This document shows positions 45,958 through 59,156 of a DNA stretch of 64,000 bases, piece by piece. The stretch is from the NCBI RefSeq assembly GCF_010183535.1, contig NC_071330.1, positions 11,017,717 to 11,081,716 on the forward strand, in the 5' to 3' direction. This DNA is from Caenorhabditis remanei (taxonomy: Eukaryota > Nematoda > Chromadorea > Rhabditida > Rhabditidae). A program made the translations under genes and the position numbers. How positions within the stretch are numbered: the stretch's first letter is position 1; the number at the start of each line of letters is the position of its first letter. The notes under the pieces were generated by a model that did no database searches, was not told where the DNA came from, and saw only the letters and a list, made by a program, of their open reading frames with translations.

Positions 45958-47288
45958 ATGGATATCGTAATGAATGCGGATCCCGGAGAAGACTACCGAA
46001 CAACTGAACTTTCCGAATCTATAAATATCCCGTTCGACGCAAAAATTGATATTGAAACTGTAGAAGACGAAAGTGAACAGAGTAGTGCTGAAGGTGAAAG
46101 TGATGATCTGGGAGATGGTATTCCTGATGAATCGACAGACGAGAACGACACGAGAATTCAGGAAATCAATAGAGAAGGTGGTAGTGGTGATGCGATGGAT
46201 AGCCAACCAGAAAGAGTTAATGGACAAAAGATATTAGAACAAGGTGCTGCCGAAGTAGATAGAGAATCAACAGTTTCCGAAACTGAATCAGATACCAAAC
46301 CTGAACCTGCGAAAGGAGGATTCGAAACAAAACTAGAAGGCGACACCGTACTTATTCAAAACCCAGAAATCAAATGCGTCCTAAGTCTGGAGCAGCTTCT
46401 ACAACAACTTGCGGAAGGCCCAGCGTGAGTTTAAAACTACAATATCGATAAGAAATAATTTTTTCTAGAACTGACAATACTGAAGCCAGCACCTCATTCA
46501 TTCCTCCGATTTTTTCAATGCTTCCAATGATATCACCAACCCCTACGACACCTCCAATGCCTCTCGATGTTGGAATGGTCTTTGAACAATTTCTGCAAGA
46601 TCAGCGCTTACCATCTCAAGAAAAGACCCCACGCCAATTAAAAGATGCTCAAAGAAAAAGGTATCGAAGATCTTTAGAAACTCCTGAGGAAACTCAAATT
46701 CGTCTCGCTAAAGCTCTGGAGTATAAGCGTAAGAAATATGATCACGAGACGGACGAAGAGCAACGTGCTCGTCTGGAGAGAGATGCTATTAGAAAGCGTG
46801 CAGAAAGAACAAACGAATCGGAGGAAAAAGCACGGCTTCGTAAAAGCAAGGCGGCTGAACACAGAAAAAATTATCTTGCGAAGGAGTCAGAAGAAAAAGC
46901 TAGAATAAGAAGAGAGAAAGATGCTGAAAGACGACGTAACAGTTTAAAAAATGAAAGTCCCGAAGCTGCCCAAGAACGCAAAGCCAAGAATGCTGCAAGA
47001 AGACGTGAAAGTTTGAAAAAAGAAACCGAAGACGAAACTCTTAGACGAAGAAGTCGTGATGCCGAACGAAGACGTTTATACCTGTTGAACGAGACTGACG
47101 AACAAAAAGAACGCAGGAAGACTCAAGATGCTGCACGAAAACGTGTACACCGTCAAGTGAAGCCGGACGATTTTCTTACAATGGATGCAGACGTTTTACT
47201 TTCTGCAATGTCAAGTGATATGCTAGCTGTGAATCCCGATACAAAAACGGATCCTAATTTATCAAATGGTCTTTCTGTAATGCCTTAA
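45958..47288 (+). CDS. STPR-repeat (FMBP-1-like) putative DNA-binding protein
   Basis: Exons 45958-46424 and 46469-47288 give 428 aa. The N-terminal ~150 residues are acidic and Ser-rich. Residues ~211-392 consist of eight tandem units, mostly 23 aa, such as [21 protein letters not shown], each with an AxxxRR/KR core and an ETxEE end. The C-terminal ~35 residues are Asp/Met/Ser-rich. The 23-residue Arg-rich repeat matches the STPR domain first described in the silkworm fibroin-modulator-binding protein FMBP-1. There the repeats form DNA-binding helices, so a nuclear DNA-binding role is likely but inferred. The protein has no other recognised domain. It sits 410 bp upstream of mel-32 on the same strand. 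Confidence 0.8.
46632..47178 (+). repeat. eight tandem 23-aa STPR coding repeats
   Basis: 69-base coding units repeat about eight times; one unit (ending SEEKA, before RLRKSK) is two residues short. The protein repeat is clear, but the codons have diverged, so the array is old rather than a recent DNA expansion. Confidence 0.8.
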
Positions 47289-47698
47289 TTGAACGTTTTA
47301 ATAAATTTTATTACTAACTATTATATTATGTTTTTTAACCTTTTCCTTCTACGAAAGTGTGAAGTATTTAGAGATAAATAGTAAATAGAGACCAAGCCTA
47401 TTCGGAATTTCACGAGATTTATTCTTCCATCCGCGTGTCGGATACTAAATTTGACAACTAGAAGAAAAATTGCAGGATTTGGTTTCAAAGTTTTTAATTC
47501 GCATTCACAAAGCAATAAAAGGCAAGTTTCTTCTTGATTTTTTGTAATGCTGTTTGCAACAAAACAGAAGAACTGATAAGACTGATAACGACCGCTGGCC
47601 TGATCGATAGCCTTACATTTAGACGTCTTCTTTCTATCACAAATTTTCGAGTACATTCCGAAACTAACTTCAATAACATCAGATTTCAGAAATATATA
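47289..47698 (+). other. intergenic: STPR gene 3' UTR to mel-32
   Basis: 410 bp, AT-rich. AATAAA lies near 47300. A TTTCAG acceptor is about 10 bases before the mel-32 upstream ATG. No further feature was seen. Confidence 0.5.
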
Positions 47699-50169
47699 AT
47701 GTTCGCTAGAGCAATTAGCAGAAGAGGAATTACTGGATTATTTGCAGGAGCAAGCTCAAGCTCACAGGTTAGTCTGTATTTTTGCGTGTGAGGAGATGGC
47801 GCCAAATTCCAAATTTATAAATAATTTTTTTCTCCGTCATTTCTTTCCGCGAAGTCATTCACGTTGTGGCTATTGAAAAATTTGGTTGTCCAGTTTGTGT
47901 TCTCGATCAGAAAGTGATCTTCATAATAAAAATGTTGTATCTTATCACTCGTCTATCTCTGGCTTGTCCCCGTCTTGTCCAGCATAGTGAATATCGTTGA
48001 CAGTGACCCATAACGCGCCACTTACTCGGTTTTGATAACGATCAGTAAAATAGAGACGAATGTTTTTTAACCTCCCTCTTTTCTATATTTTTAAATATGA
48101 TCAGTATTCATTTTGAACGCTTTTTTTCCTATTTCTGAACAACATTCGATCGAAAGCGCACGCACTTTTATTGTTTGTCGCCGGTTACATTTGACTTTTG
48201 CTGTGCTGATCTTGAAAAAATAATTGTCTTGCCAACTGTAGGAGCTTACCAGCTATTCAATAAATACTGTCAGTTTAGCTACACCTAGAATTTTCATTTT
48301 GACATAAAATTCTTTTAATGTATATAGAACCCTAAGGTTAATTAAGAGATAATTAATTAAGACACTTTTGTTTGACATAGTTTCACGATCGGAACAATGA
48401 AAACACTTCCCGGTGCAAAGATAATATCGAACTTCGATCCAGTTTCGATTCCTTTTCCGATATTGTTCCCAGGCGAATACGTGTTGCCAACGCACTTTCA
48501 CATTTTTATTTCTCTGTTTGTCCGCTTTTGTGTTCAATCGCATTCGCTGTTTTCAACGCTTTGATTTTCAGTGTAAAATGGCTGATCGTCAAGTGCATAC
48601 ACCTCTGGAGCCAGTTCATCGTCACAAGTATACCAACAATGAAAACATTTTGGTGGATCATGTTGAGAAAGTCGATCCGGAAGTTTTCGGCATTATGAAA
48701 AATGTAAGTTTGTGCTGATTTATTCTCATGTGAATATATATTTTTAAAGGAAAAGAGCCGTCAACGACGTGGTCTCGAGCTCATCGCCTCGGAGAACTTC
48801 ACCAGTAAAGCCGTAATGGATGCTCTTGGTTCGGCAATGTGCAATAAATACAGTGAAGGATACCCTGGAGCTAGATATTACGGTGGAAACGAATTCATCG
48901 ATCAAATGGAGCTTCTCTGCCAAAAGAGAGCTCTGGAAGTTTTTGGACTTGATCCATCCAAGTGGGGAGTAAATGTTCAGTCTTTGTCTGGATCCCCAGC
49001 AAACTTTGCTGTCTATACAGCCATCGTCGGAGCTAATGGACGCATCATGGGACTCGATTTGCCAGATGGTGGACATCTGACTCACGGGTAAGTGTTTCCA
49101 AACTACCATATTATCTTATTCCTATCTTCAGATTCTTCACTCCAGCCCGCAAAGTTTCTGCCACTTCCGAGTTCTTCCAGTCAATGCCATACAAAGTCGA
49201 TGCCCAATCTGGTTTGATTGACTACGACAAGCTCGAGGAAAATGCTATGCTCTTCCGTCCAAAGGCTATCATCGCTGGAATTTCTTGTTATGCCCGCCAT
49301 TTGGATTATGAGCGTTTCCGCAAGATTGCTAACAAGGCAGGTGCTTACTTGATGTCCGACATGGCTCATATTTCTGGACTCGTCGCCGCTGGACTCATTC
49401 CATCACCTTTCGAATATGCTGATGTTGTGACCACTACTACCCACAAATCACTCAGAGGACCACGTGGAGCTCTCATCTTCTACAGAAAAGGTGTCAGATC
49501 TGTGAATGCAAAGGGAGTCGAATCTCTTTATGATTTGGAAGAGAAGATCAATTCGGCTGTTTTCCCAGGACTTCAGGGTGGACCACACAACCACACTATC
49601 GCTGGAATTGCCGTTGCATTGAGACAATGTCTCTCTGAAGACTTTGTTCAATACGGACAACAGATCTTGAAAAATGCAAAGACTTTGGCTGAGAGACTGA
49701 AGACCCATGGATATGCTCTTGCTACCGGAGGAACTGACAATCATTTGTTGCTCGTTGACTTGCGTCCAATCGGAGTCGAAGGAGCCCGCGCTGAGCATGT
49801 TCTCGACCTGGCTCACATTGCTTGCAACAAGAATACTTGCCCAGGAGACGTTTCTGCCTTGAGACCAGGAGGTATTCGTCTTGGCACTCCAGCCCTCACT
49901 TCTCGTGGATTCAACGAGCAAGACTTTGAGAAAGTTGGAGATTTCATCCACGAAGGTTAAAATAGTATCTTCTTCATTGTACTCCCAAATTATTGTTTTC
50001 AGGAGTTCAAATCACTAAGAAATATAACGCTGAAGCCGGAAAGACATTGAAAGACTTCAAAACGTTCACTGCCACCAACGAGCAATTCAAGCAAGAAGTC
50101 GCGGATTTGGCCAAGCGAGTTGAAGACTTCTCCACCAAATTCGAGATTCCAGGAAACGAGACATTCTAA
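47699..50169 (+). CDS. mel-32: serine hydroxymethyltransferase, two start sites
   Basis: Exons 47699-47767, 48572-48703, 48750-49087, 49132-49955 and 50003-50169 give 509 aa. A second ATG at 48578 inside exon 2 gives a 484-aa form. SHMT is a PLP enzyme that converts serine and tetrahydrofolate to glycine and 5,10-methylene-THF. Landmarks are [36 protein letters not shown], the PLP-lysine motif [19 protein letters not shown] and GTPALTSRG. Exon 1 encodes an Arg/Ser-rich, acid-free leader ([10 protein letters not shown]) that looks like a mitochondrial targeting sequence. Exon 2 starts with an acceptor six bases before MADRQ, so the short form is probably cytosolic, made from a promoter in the 804-bp first intron. 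Confidence 0.94.
47768..48571 (+). promoter_or_regulatory. mel-32 first intron / likely promoter of the short form
   Basis: 804-bp intron, far longer than the other four in the gene (41-47 bp). It ends in GATTTTCAG directly upstream of the internal ATG. Length and position fit an internal promoter for the cytosolic isoform. No specific element was identified. Confidence 0.45.
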
Positions 50170-50439
50170 TTTTATTGCATTCCATATAAATTAACTTACT
50201 TGCTTAATTCACAGTTTGAAGAGGATAGAAATAAAGCTTACGAAAACTATTTCTTCATCACTTCTGATCGATTCCCATTGGGACCATAGGAATAGCTCAC
50301 AAAAAACTTTCCAACCAACTTCATCTGCTCAATAAAATTAAAATAAATAGCAAACATCTGACAATGAGAGAGCGAATTAAAAACAACAAAAAACAGAAGC
50401 CAACGAAAAGAGAAAAATAATCCGAATATAAGAATACTA

Positions 50440-53400
50440 TCAGCAGGCGAATTGCAAATCGGACACCTTGATCTTGGTACATCCTGGGAAAGCCTTCTTC
50501 ATCTCGTTTATTTTCGACGGATGGACAACGATGGAACGCACGAAGCATTTTTCGTCGAAGAGACGAGCCATTGGGGGTCCTCCTATTTTCACCATTTCAT
50601 CAGATGTCAAGTTCCAAATTCGACGACAGAGTTCACTGAAATGAAAATTATAATGTCTGAAACTCTATGATTCCTACGTATTATATGGATGAGGTGTCTG
50701 GCGGAAGTTATTCAGAATACTGATTTTCGCAGCACTGCTCACAGTTCCTTCTCTCTTCATCATTTCGAAAACGGTTGATCTTTTGGCTCCCTCAAACTCA
50801 GCCTCTGAAATTTCACCACTCTCGACAATATTGCGCTGAAATAATCATTTTTGAAACTAGAAGTTGTCGAAGCCGAAATCTTACAATAATATCTCTAGTT
50901 CTCTCATAGGCGACTGCTGGTTGAGCACATCTGTAGAGACTCAATGTGATCTGCTTCCGATCGGGCTTCACAAAAACGTTGGCTCCGTAAGCGAGACCAT
51001 CTCCACGAATAGCACGCCAAAGTGGTCCCTCACATTGCGAGAGATATTGTCCGAATATCATAGTTGGAATAAGAACATCTGAATTCCAGTTGGCATCAAG
51101 GAAACTGGTTTGATAGATGAATGATGACTCCGATCCACCAACTCCCACAAGCAATTCTTTTCCGAGGTCAAGTGAAACATTCTCTCCGGCTTCAGCTGAG
51201 AAACGATCTCCTGGACCGAATCTTGAATCAGATTGAACCCAATTCCATTGATCAGAACTCATCAATTTCGGATCAATGCTATCAACATCAGCAATAAAAT
51301 GAACATTAACTCCATTTGAGAATAGAGAACTACGAACTCTTTCGAGCTGTTCAATTACGACATCGGGATTCTTAGCAGCTTCCTTCGAAATCTTCTCGTG
51401 AAGTTTTTCAAGGACGAGCTCATCGAACAAGAAGCAATTGGTATCTGAAAAACTAGTACTTTCAAAATAGACATTCAACATCGTGAACTTACTCTTCTCA
51501 TAAACCAAAGAAGCAATAGCAGTAGATGCAACAGTACATCCATCTCTTTTTCTATCTCTAGCTTCACCAGCTTGCTTCTGAGCGCACATTTGAATTCGAG
51601 AAGCATCGAAGACGATTCCTTGAGTGAAGATTTGTGCCCATTTAGCGATAAGTGGATATTTGTCAGCTCCAACTTTGATTCGAAGATTTACAAAGCGATC
51701 ATAAAGTCCGGAGACACCAACTTGAATCGAGTGATCGATAAGGTCTTTGGTGAAGAGTTTTGCGACATCATCTGCAGATGTATGAACTCCATCGATGATT
51801 GCTGGAGACTCAAAAAGAAGATCAGTGTAGAGATACAGAAGACTACGATCTTCAATAGAGAGATTAGAAGAATCCATGAGGAAATACATCTCCACAAATT
51901 TAGTCGGACAATTGTGAAGATTAGCATGGAACGGGAACTGAGAAAGGAAAGTTGTCTGTTGAGAAGTGAGAGATTGCGACTCCGAAGTGAGAGACTGAAC
52001 TGGGAAACGATCAAATGCTTCAAGTTCCTTGACAATCAATTGATCCAACAGCTCAGCGCTCGGCTGGTTTGCCTGAAATAAATAACAATTGAATGAAATT
52101 TCAATGAACAACAAAAAACAAAATTTATTATTGTAATTACCGTATTCTCCTTGATCGCATCTTCCAGAAGTTTTCCGTGCTTCTCGAGACCTTCCTCTCC
52201 AAGTTTTTCACATTGAGCAGCGATTCTTTCTTCCTCTTCCTTTGCAATCTTAAAATCACTTTATATTTTTATAGATTAAAAAAAATTATTTTACCTTGTC
52301 AACAAGTTCCTCGTCTGGAACTCCGATCACTGTAGCACTCGCGGAAGTGAAATACTTTTTGACAAGTTGAACCCAATATGATGCTGGCTCGGACTTCAAC
52401 TTTTTTAAGAAGTCGATTTCATTTGTTCTCTTTTTCAGAAGCTCAACATCTTCATTATCGAACAGCTGGTGACCAATGATATGAGAGATAATATCTTTTG
52501 GAGCATTTGTTTCCAATTTCACAAGTTCGTTGAGGATAGTTTGATCGATAAGATAGCCCATGCGTTCCATATCCCAGTAGGATTCTTCCAAATGCTCACG
52601 GACAGTCTTGTCGAAGAATTTAGGAGCGACTGTCTCTAATTTTTCAACAGGAACACCAGTGAAATTCAGGCGCAGGTCACATTTCACACCTTCAGCGATA
52701 TGGAAAGAAACAGAACTGGCGAGTGGATCTTCCAAGAGGATAAAATCTTTTTGAACAGGAGACACAGAAGTGTTCGATAAGTAATCAAAAAGAACATGAA
52801 GTGAAGAGTGGGTATCCAAATCAGATGGGTGATGAGCAAACCACGCGATTTCCACAGCTCCTCTTGTTGCATCGTCAGTTGGACACTCAACTTTATGCAC
52901 AGTAGATTCTTTGATATCCGGTAGAGTAAAGGCGAATGGTTTGGGGAAATGCTCTGGGTTGGTGGCAATATGCTCATTCTCGACACTATTCATGATATCC
53001 AGCAGTTGTTCATGATTGACTATCCCACAAACAGTTACAACCATGTTTGACAAATGATAAAACCGCTTGTGGTAACTTTGAACTTTCTGAAGAGTGCACG
53101 ACTCGCGTAGGTTCTTCAAACGACCTCCAGTATCAACTGCGTAAGGATTGAATGGAGGATAGATGACTTCTTTCGTCTTTCGATCCATAATCGATTCCAT
53201 TTCAGATTCGTGATCTTGCATTTCTGAATAGACGACTCCAGCATCGTTTCCTTCTCCGGTGATATGATGGACTTCAGTAGCAAACTGCGAAGCAGTGAGC
53301 ATAGGACTAAGTAGATGGTTTATATAGACAGGGAGAACTTTAAGGAAGCCATCGGATCCTACCTAAAAAAACAATAATCTACATAACAAATTTCAGATTT

Positions 53401-53729
53401 TATAATGCTACCGTGCTCAAGGTGTAAGCGGTGTGATCGGTATCCGTCCACGCGTTTGTTCCATCAGCCAGACAGCGATTAGCAATAACGTCCAGAACTC
53501 CTTTGAATGGATATTTCTTGCTTCCCATGAAAACAAGATGCTCCAAAGTATGGGGAAGGCCGTCATCCGAATCAGCTTCAGTGACAAAAGAAACAGCTCC
53601 ATGAACCATTGGACCAGGAACTTCTCCGATGGCAACACGAAGTTTAGTGTTTTTCGACGAGTACAGGAATAATTTGATACCTCCATTAAGCACCGTTTCG
53701 GTACAAGACCACAGTTTAGAAGTCGCCAT
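50440..53729 (-). CDS. M16-family (insulinase/presequence-protease-like) metallopeptidase
   Basis: Exons 53412-53729, 52295-53362, 52141-52248, 51493-52072, 50885-51444, 50678-50835 and 50440-50635 (minus strand) give 995 aa. It is the orthologue by position of C. elegans C05D11.1. The inverted zinc motif HTLEH lies at residues 60-64, with the following acidic helix around GNDAGVVYSEMQDHE supplying the third ligand region. PYAVDTGGRLKNLRE and the M16C linker helix follow. The two-half M16 architecture is complete. There is no mitochondrial presequence, unlike PITRM1, so the protein is probably cytosolic. The start is the first ATG, 217 bp after the vps-16 stop. An acceptor-like site precedes it, fitting the last gene of an operon. 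Confidence 0.85.
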
Positions 53730-53946
53730 GACTGAAAATAAATTGATTGAATTGATAAGTGAAAAAGTTTTAGAGTAGAAGTATAGTGTCAACGTCACGA
53801 AGAGAAACGAAATGAAAAGAAAAGGAAGAACTCAAAGGCACATAAAGGTTTTCATTGACACGAATTTGAAAAATTGGGCAAAATACATATGTGTATCACA
53901 GTTTTAACAATATTCTTATTTACACGAGTTTTCTAAAAAAAATTGA

Positions 53947-56900
53947 TTAATTCTGATCGAGTGCATTCAATAACTGTTTGACTCGTGGACACTGAGATGG
54001 ATCGTCGTGCGATTTCATATGAATCGCATGCAAAACTTCTCGATCTCGACGGTCATATGCTAGCTTGGCTGCTTCCACATAATTCTTCATGGCAAGATTT
54101 GCAGCAACCAGATCCGAATATCCATTAACTTTTGCATAATACTTCTTGACTTCGTCCATTCGATTGTATTTAACACACGCTTTTACAAATGGAGCATATC
54201 CTATTGGTGATCTTTTCTGCGCCAGATCAAACAGTTGTTCCATTTTTCCTTTCTTGGCAAGACCTTCGATAGTCCACAAAAGAACTCTGGAAATTAACGG
54301 TATCATTCGAATCTGAACTAACATCTCTTACTGTTTGTCATTCAATCGTGCCTGTTGCTTTAATTGAGCTACTTTAGCGGTATCATCAGCCATTCCAATG
54401 ATGGTATTACGAACAGACATATCTGCTTGTCCTCTTTGAATTTGTAAAGGTGCAAATGCACTGACATCGTTGAGAATCTCTTCGATTGCCTTGTCCCCCA
54501 TACTTTTGGCTGCATCTTTCGCGCGACGAAGTGCATTCAAACGTTCATCTGGCTGTAACAGGAAATTGAGAAACCCCAGAGTCCTGAAATACTTAATCTT
54601 ACATTTCTTTCGATTTCAGCAACATCGAAGTGGAATAAAGTTTGTCGTTCGAAATCACTGGCTTGTTCCAGAAGAGCAAGCATTTGACGGGAAGACACTC
54701 CTCTCGTCTCTCCTTCTTGCCGCACAAGATCTTGATAGAGACATTGAGCAAGTGGAATTCTACTGATAGCAAGTTCGTAGCTGGAACGACTTTCACTGGT
54801 CATTAGATGACGGACAACTTGATGAATTAGTTGAGGTCTTTGAGATGATGCCGCCTTCTGAAGTGCAGCAGAAACATCATTCAATTGAAGAAGAACAGCC
54901 ACGTGGTTTTCATCATCTGTTTCTCTTTTAATGAATAGTCTGGCAAGTTCTGGAAGCTTCGAGTCGATTGCACGACGAGCAGCGTCCGCAATAGAAACAT
55001 GAGGGAATTGTAATAACTTTGCTGATATTTTTTCATCAAGAGCTTCCAATGCAGGTTGATCCATTTTGATATTGCTTTTCGATACTTTACTTATTGATCT
55101 TCTAACCCATTCCAGAAGAACTCGATCCACGTTCTCACAATTCTCCCCGCCAAGCCATTGAGCAACTTTTATTGCAACACTGTATGATCCCATATCAATA
55201 AGACGATTGATCACACAAGTCTCTCCAATTGTCCTGAACTGACGATGAGTGAGTGGGATTCCGGTTCGTACCATTCGGAGTTCATTGAGTACACGAATTT
55301 CTTTGATTGCTCTCATCAATTTTGTTGTATCTGGAGTAGTATTCGTATAGGCCATTCCAAATCGAGCAGCTTTCAAAAGAAGTTTTTGTTCGTCGGGTTG
55401 CCACGTGTCACATGCTGTTGAAACGCAATCATCTATTGCTTTATACATATCTTGGATTACTGTAGATGCAGCGAATGAGTTGTGTCCAGTTCCCTGACTC
55501 ATTTCCTGTGCAGCTTTGTACAAATGAGCACCGTCTTCATTCGGGTTACGATTCATAACTGCAATCTTTTCTCGACTGGCAGCTTCCACAAACTCGACTT
55601 GTGTACTCTCGAACAATCGGATGCCATCGGGTTCGACACTAATACGAGCATTGGCTGTCATCTTTCTGGAATTTAAAATTTAATGTCCATCTATGTGAAG
55701 CAGTTACTCACTCATAGATCTGAACTTCATCACCAGGCTTCCTTCTGGCGCTAACATTCACAAATACAGTAAGAGATGAAGACATTTGAACGAAGACTGC
55801 AGAGTTTCCAACCCATCCGAAATTGATACACTTTCCGATATCGTGATCTTTGACTTCGACAATGCAAAAACACGTGGAAAGATCAATGGAAACAATTTGA
55901 ATCTTTCCATTTTCTGTCATCATGGCAATTCTACTGCGAGCATCATCTACCACACATTTCACATATTTCGTGTTTGCATCCACCCAGACGGATGCATGAT
56001 TTTGAACAGTAAGAGATTCTCCTTGACATCCCATCAAAAAAACTGCTTCAAAGATAAGTAGGATATGAGTCAATTGGGAATGTGGTTGGAATGCTGCCCA
56101 TGCAGTGGGAAGTTCGGAATAGGCTGAAATAACGCGTATTCAATATTCGAAGAACAATAAACTCTTCAAGCATACGAGGTCTCATATTCCAAATCACTGG
56201 TTCTGAAACTGAATTCACAACTGAAACTTGTCCGTCAACGTCCATCACCGCGATTCCGCTATCACCTCTTGAAGTAGCGAATGTACGACATTCATGAACA
56301 TCGGACATTTGAGAGTCGAAAAGAACTTCTGAAATTTTCTCTCCGAGTGAAGAGAGCACTTGGGCTCTCCCTGTTTTGCTAAGAACAAGAAGACAGTGAG
56401 CACGTGTCCAATCGATGAAAACGGGATCTGTACATGGCATATCTCTTTTCAGAATTCGTCCACTGATAGTTCTGATCCAAATATACCAGTTAGGACGTGC
56501 AGAGTATATGACTGCTGTAAATTTCATTATTAGTGGGTGTTTCGAAATTTATTGTATTACCTATCGGTCCAGAAAACTGACATGCTGCAAAGTGGACAAC
56601 GAACTTCAGGCTTAATGAACTAGTCTTCAGATATTCTTGAGTGAAACTGCAAGATTGACATTCAGAGATTTTACAGGGTAGAGAAAACGATCCAAAAGAG
56701 TTTTCTGGATTCTCGGGTACAGGGAATGCAAAGAAAACAGAGAGACATCATTAAGCTTTTCGCTTTTGTATTAAATAGAGTGTTCGCTTTAGCAAGTTTA
56801 TTTGAGAAATAGTTTTTTCTCATTCGCGATGAAGCAGAATAGAGTGCGAAAACGGTATTTTTGCCTAACTCGAGTGGACGAGCGGACTGCTTCGAAAAAT

Positions 56901-57040
56901 TTCGAAAACGAAATGTGTCATTCAAATACTCACAATAACTGTTGATCTCCTAGAAACACCGAGCTGCTAGGACGGAGACACAGTTCCCCGTCCAACTTTG
57001 GTTTTGTACTAGAAGGTGTCGAAGTTCTGGATTCCTTCAT
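53947..57040 (-). CDS. vps-16: VPS16 subunit of the HOPS/CORVET tethering complexes
   Basis: Exons 56934-57040, 56561-56646, 56176-56514, 55712-56123, 54603-55665, 54332-54552 and 53947-54286 (minus strand) give 855 aa, close to human VPS16 (839). The N-terminal half is a beta-propeller ([37 protein letters not shown]). The C-terminal half is an alpha-solenoid with family blocks [72 protein letters not shown] and [16 protein letters not shown]. The complexes tether endosomes, lysosomes and lysosome-related organelles. It lies between txdc-9 and the M16 gene, with 270- and 217-bp gaps. Confidence 0.92.
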
Positions 57041-57310
57041 ACCTCCAATTGACCGATTTCTAACTGATTAATCTGGTGAAAATCAAAAATATATGCGCGG
57101 ATCATAACCGAAGCACACCATTTAAAATTATTCGAATATATATCATGCGTTTATTTGGGAAGAATATAAGAATTGTGATAAAACAATCAACACAGGAAGC
57201 GAGAAATTATGTGAGATCAATAATGCACATAATTATCAGCAAAATGGGATAAAATGAGAAGAAGCAAATTTAGATGCCATTGCCAAAAGTGTGGGAAATT
57301 GTTGTTACAT

Positions 57311-58030
57311 TTACCAATCCTCTTCATTGTCGTATTCATCAACTCCTGATCGGATGATCTTCTTTTTGGTCTGAGCAACATGCTTCTTCTCGATAGTAAT
57401 CACTTCCGAACGAGCTAAACGGTTCTCCATTGTCTCTGTAGTGAACTCATCTTTGCCTCCCAACTCATCAAAGCCACGAATATAGTCGATTGTTTGTTGT
57501 TTCTATAATTTCTATTTTTGTTTATTTTCGAGTAAACTCAAGTAAGACATACCACAATGACCGCAATTGTGGGAATGACGCGGATATTGAGACGAGTAGT
57601 CAAGAAGTGAGCTTTCTCTGCGTTGATGTGAATAAACCGAGTACCGACATGTTTTCTAGCAAGAATATCAAAATGTTTGTCGACGATTTTGCATCGGAAG
57701 TTTCCTGGCAAGTAGAAGAGACAGACGACGCGATCACTTTTTTTCGTTGCTTCGAAGAATTCTTTCTCATCTGAAACCTCCTCATACTTTCCATGACCGT
57801 TTGACAGCATCTCAATCTTGTCTTTTTGAGCTTTCTTCAATTGCTCCATACGTTGACGACGGATGACTTCAAGATCGTCTTCTTCCAGATTCTCCAGTCT
57901 AGATTTAGGAATTGAATTCAAGAAACTACCGAAAATCTCACTTGTTCATCTCTTGGTCGATCTGCTCTTCAACAACCTGAGCGGCCCGTAGAAGTTGCTC
58001 TCCAAACTGTTGTTGAATGTTAGCAGCCAT
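57311..58030 (-). CDS. txdc-9: TXNDC9/phosducin-like protein
   Basis: Exons 57942-58030, 57553-57898 and 57311-57502 (minus strand) give 208 aa. An N-terminal helix (QQFGEQLLRAAQVVEEQID) precedes a thioredoxin fold at residues ~70-170 (FYLPGNFRCKIVDKHFDILARKH, THINAEKAHFLTTRLNIRVIPTI type). TXNDC9/APACD proteins have a degenerate active site with a single Cys, as here (FRCKI). They bind the TCP-1 chaperonin and modulate tubulin/actin folding. The C-terminal tail is basic then acidic (DEYDNEEDW). It is the first gene of the minus-strand cluster, 323 bp from divergent mrps-17. Confidence 0.9.
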
Positions 58031-58353
58031 TTTCTGAAAAATAAATCAGAAAATTTACGAGGAGAAGTTAAAATTTCAAGTGACGAGAAGGACTGGGAAT
58101 ATTCACCGCAAGAAACGGCGTGAAAGAGTTCATTTGGACCCATAATTACACGCTTTGACGGACTCAAAATCGATAATGAGAAGCGACGAGAATGTTTGGA
58201 AATTCTATGAATTTTATTCCAATTTTCCCCGGAAATTCAGCGGAGCGTGTTTGCACCTAGTGTGAACACCGTCACGTCAAAATGCAGACGGAGCACTAAA
58301 TTTTTCCATTTGTCCATTTTTCAAGTTACGGAATTTAGGAAGAAAAATTTCAG
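58031..58353. promoter_or_regulatory. compact bidirectional promoter between two gene clusters
   Basis: Only 323 bp separate the txdc-9 and mrps-17 start codons, and each gene opens a three-gene same-strand series. It must therefore hold both promoters. The mrps-17 ATG follows ATTTCAG directly. The txdc-9 ATG follows a TTTTTCAG site by three bases. Confidence 0.6.
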
Positions 58354-58938
58354 ATGCCGAAGACATCAGTGTGGAAAAGCCGTGTCGGAACCCAAATTTT
58401 GATGGGAAAAATCACGGATATTACTCAAATTGGGATCGATAGAATTCCTTGCGCACAGGTACACAAATTTTGCAGTAAGTTAACATTGGTAAGAATTGAT
58501 TTTAGGTACGATGCCAGATGAATGAGTTCAATATCTATCTCAAAAAGTACTTCGCCAGGTCATTCGACTTTTGGGCTCTTGACAAGTGAGTTAAATAAAA
58601 TTACAATTGTAAGAGTTTCTCAAATAATTCGAATTTTCAGAACATCAGTTGGAAACATCGGAGATACAGTGCTGATCAAACAAATTGAAGGTTCGACTCG
58701 GCCAAAAGCCAACGTCTCACATGTTGTCGATCGAGTAGTGTTCAAATTCGGAAACGTTGTTGATCCAGTCACCGGGCGCAAGATTTTCAACGATACGTTT
58801 GCCGATGAGATCGACCTGAAGAAGGTTTTGGTGGAAGAAGTTGTTGACAAGCCATTAGAAGAAGAATCAATGTTGTTCGAAGAGCGACGAGCTCTACAAA
58901 TCAGAAGACTTGAAAAGGAGAAGGAGTCAAATGTGTAA
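58354..58938 (+). CDS. mrps-17: mitochondrial ribosomal protein S17
   Basis: Exons 58354-58458, 58506-58585 and 58641-58938 give 160 aa. The S17 OB-fold part (GKITDITQIGIDRIPCAQVRCQMNEFN, then GDTVLIKQIEGSTRPKANVSHVVDRVVFKFGN) matches uS17 of the mitochondrial small subunit. The C-terminal part is nematode/metazoan-specific (VDPVTGRKIF, then a charged helix). It starts immediately after an acceptor (ATTTCAG|ATG). The next gene, popl-1, begins 218 bp downstream. Confidence 0.9.
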
Positions 58939-59156
58939 ATTGAGATCTCAACAAATAGTAGTTTAATATTCAAAGTTATTAGTTAGTTTTTACTGTTCTT
59001 TTCATTGGTTCTTTTTGTTCTTTTATTTTGTTGAAATGTGTTTAGCATAAAACATAAAATATTCATTTTTGTTGTTTAGTTGTACGGGTTTCTTTTTCTC
59101 CCGTTACCTATATGACCTATCACATTCCACTTTTTTTCCAACAAGAACCAATTTAG

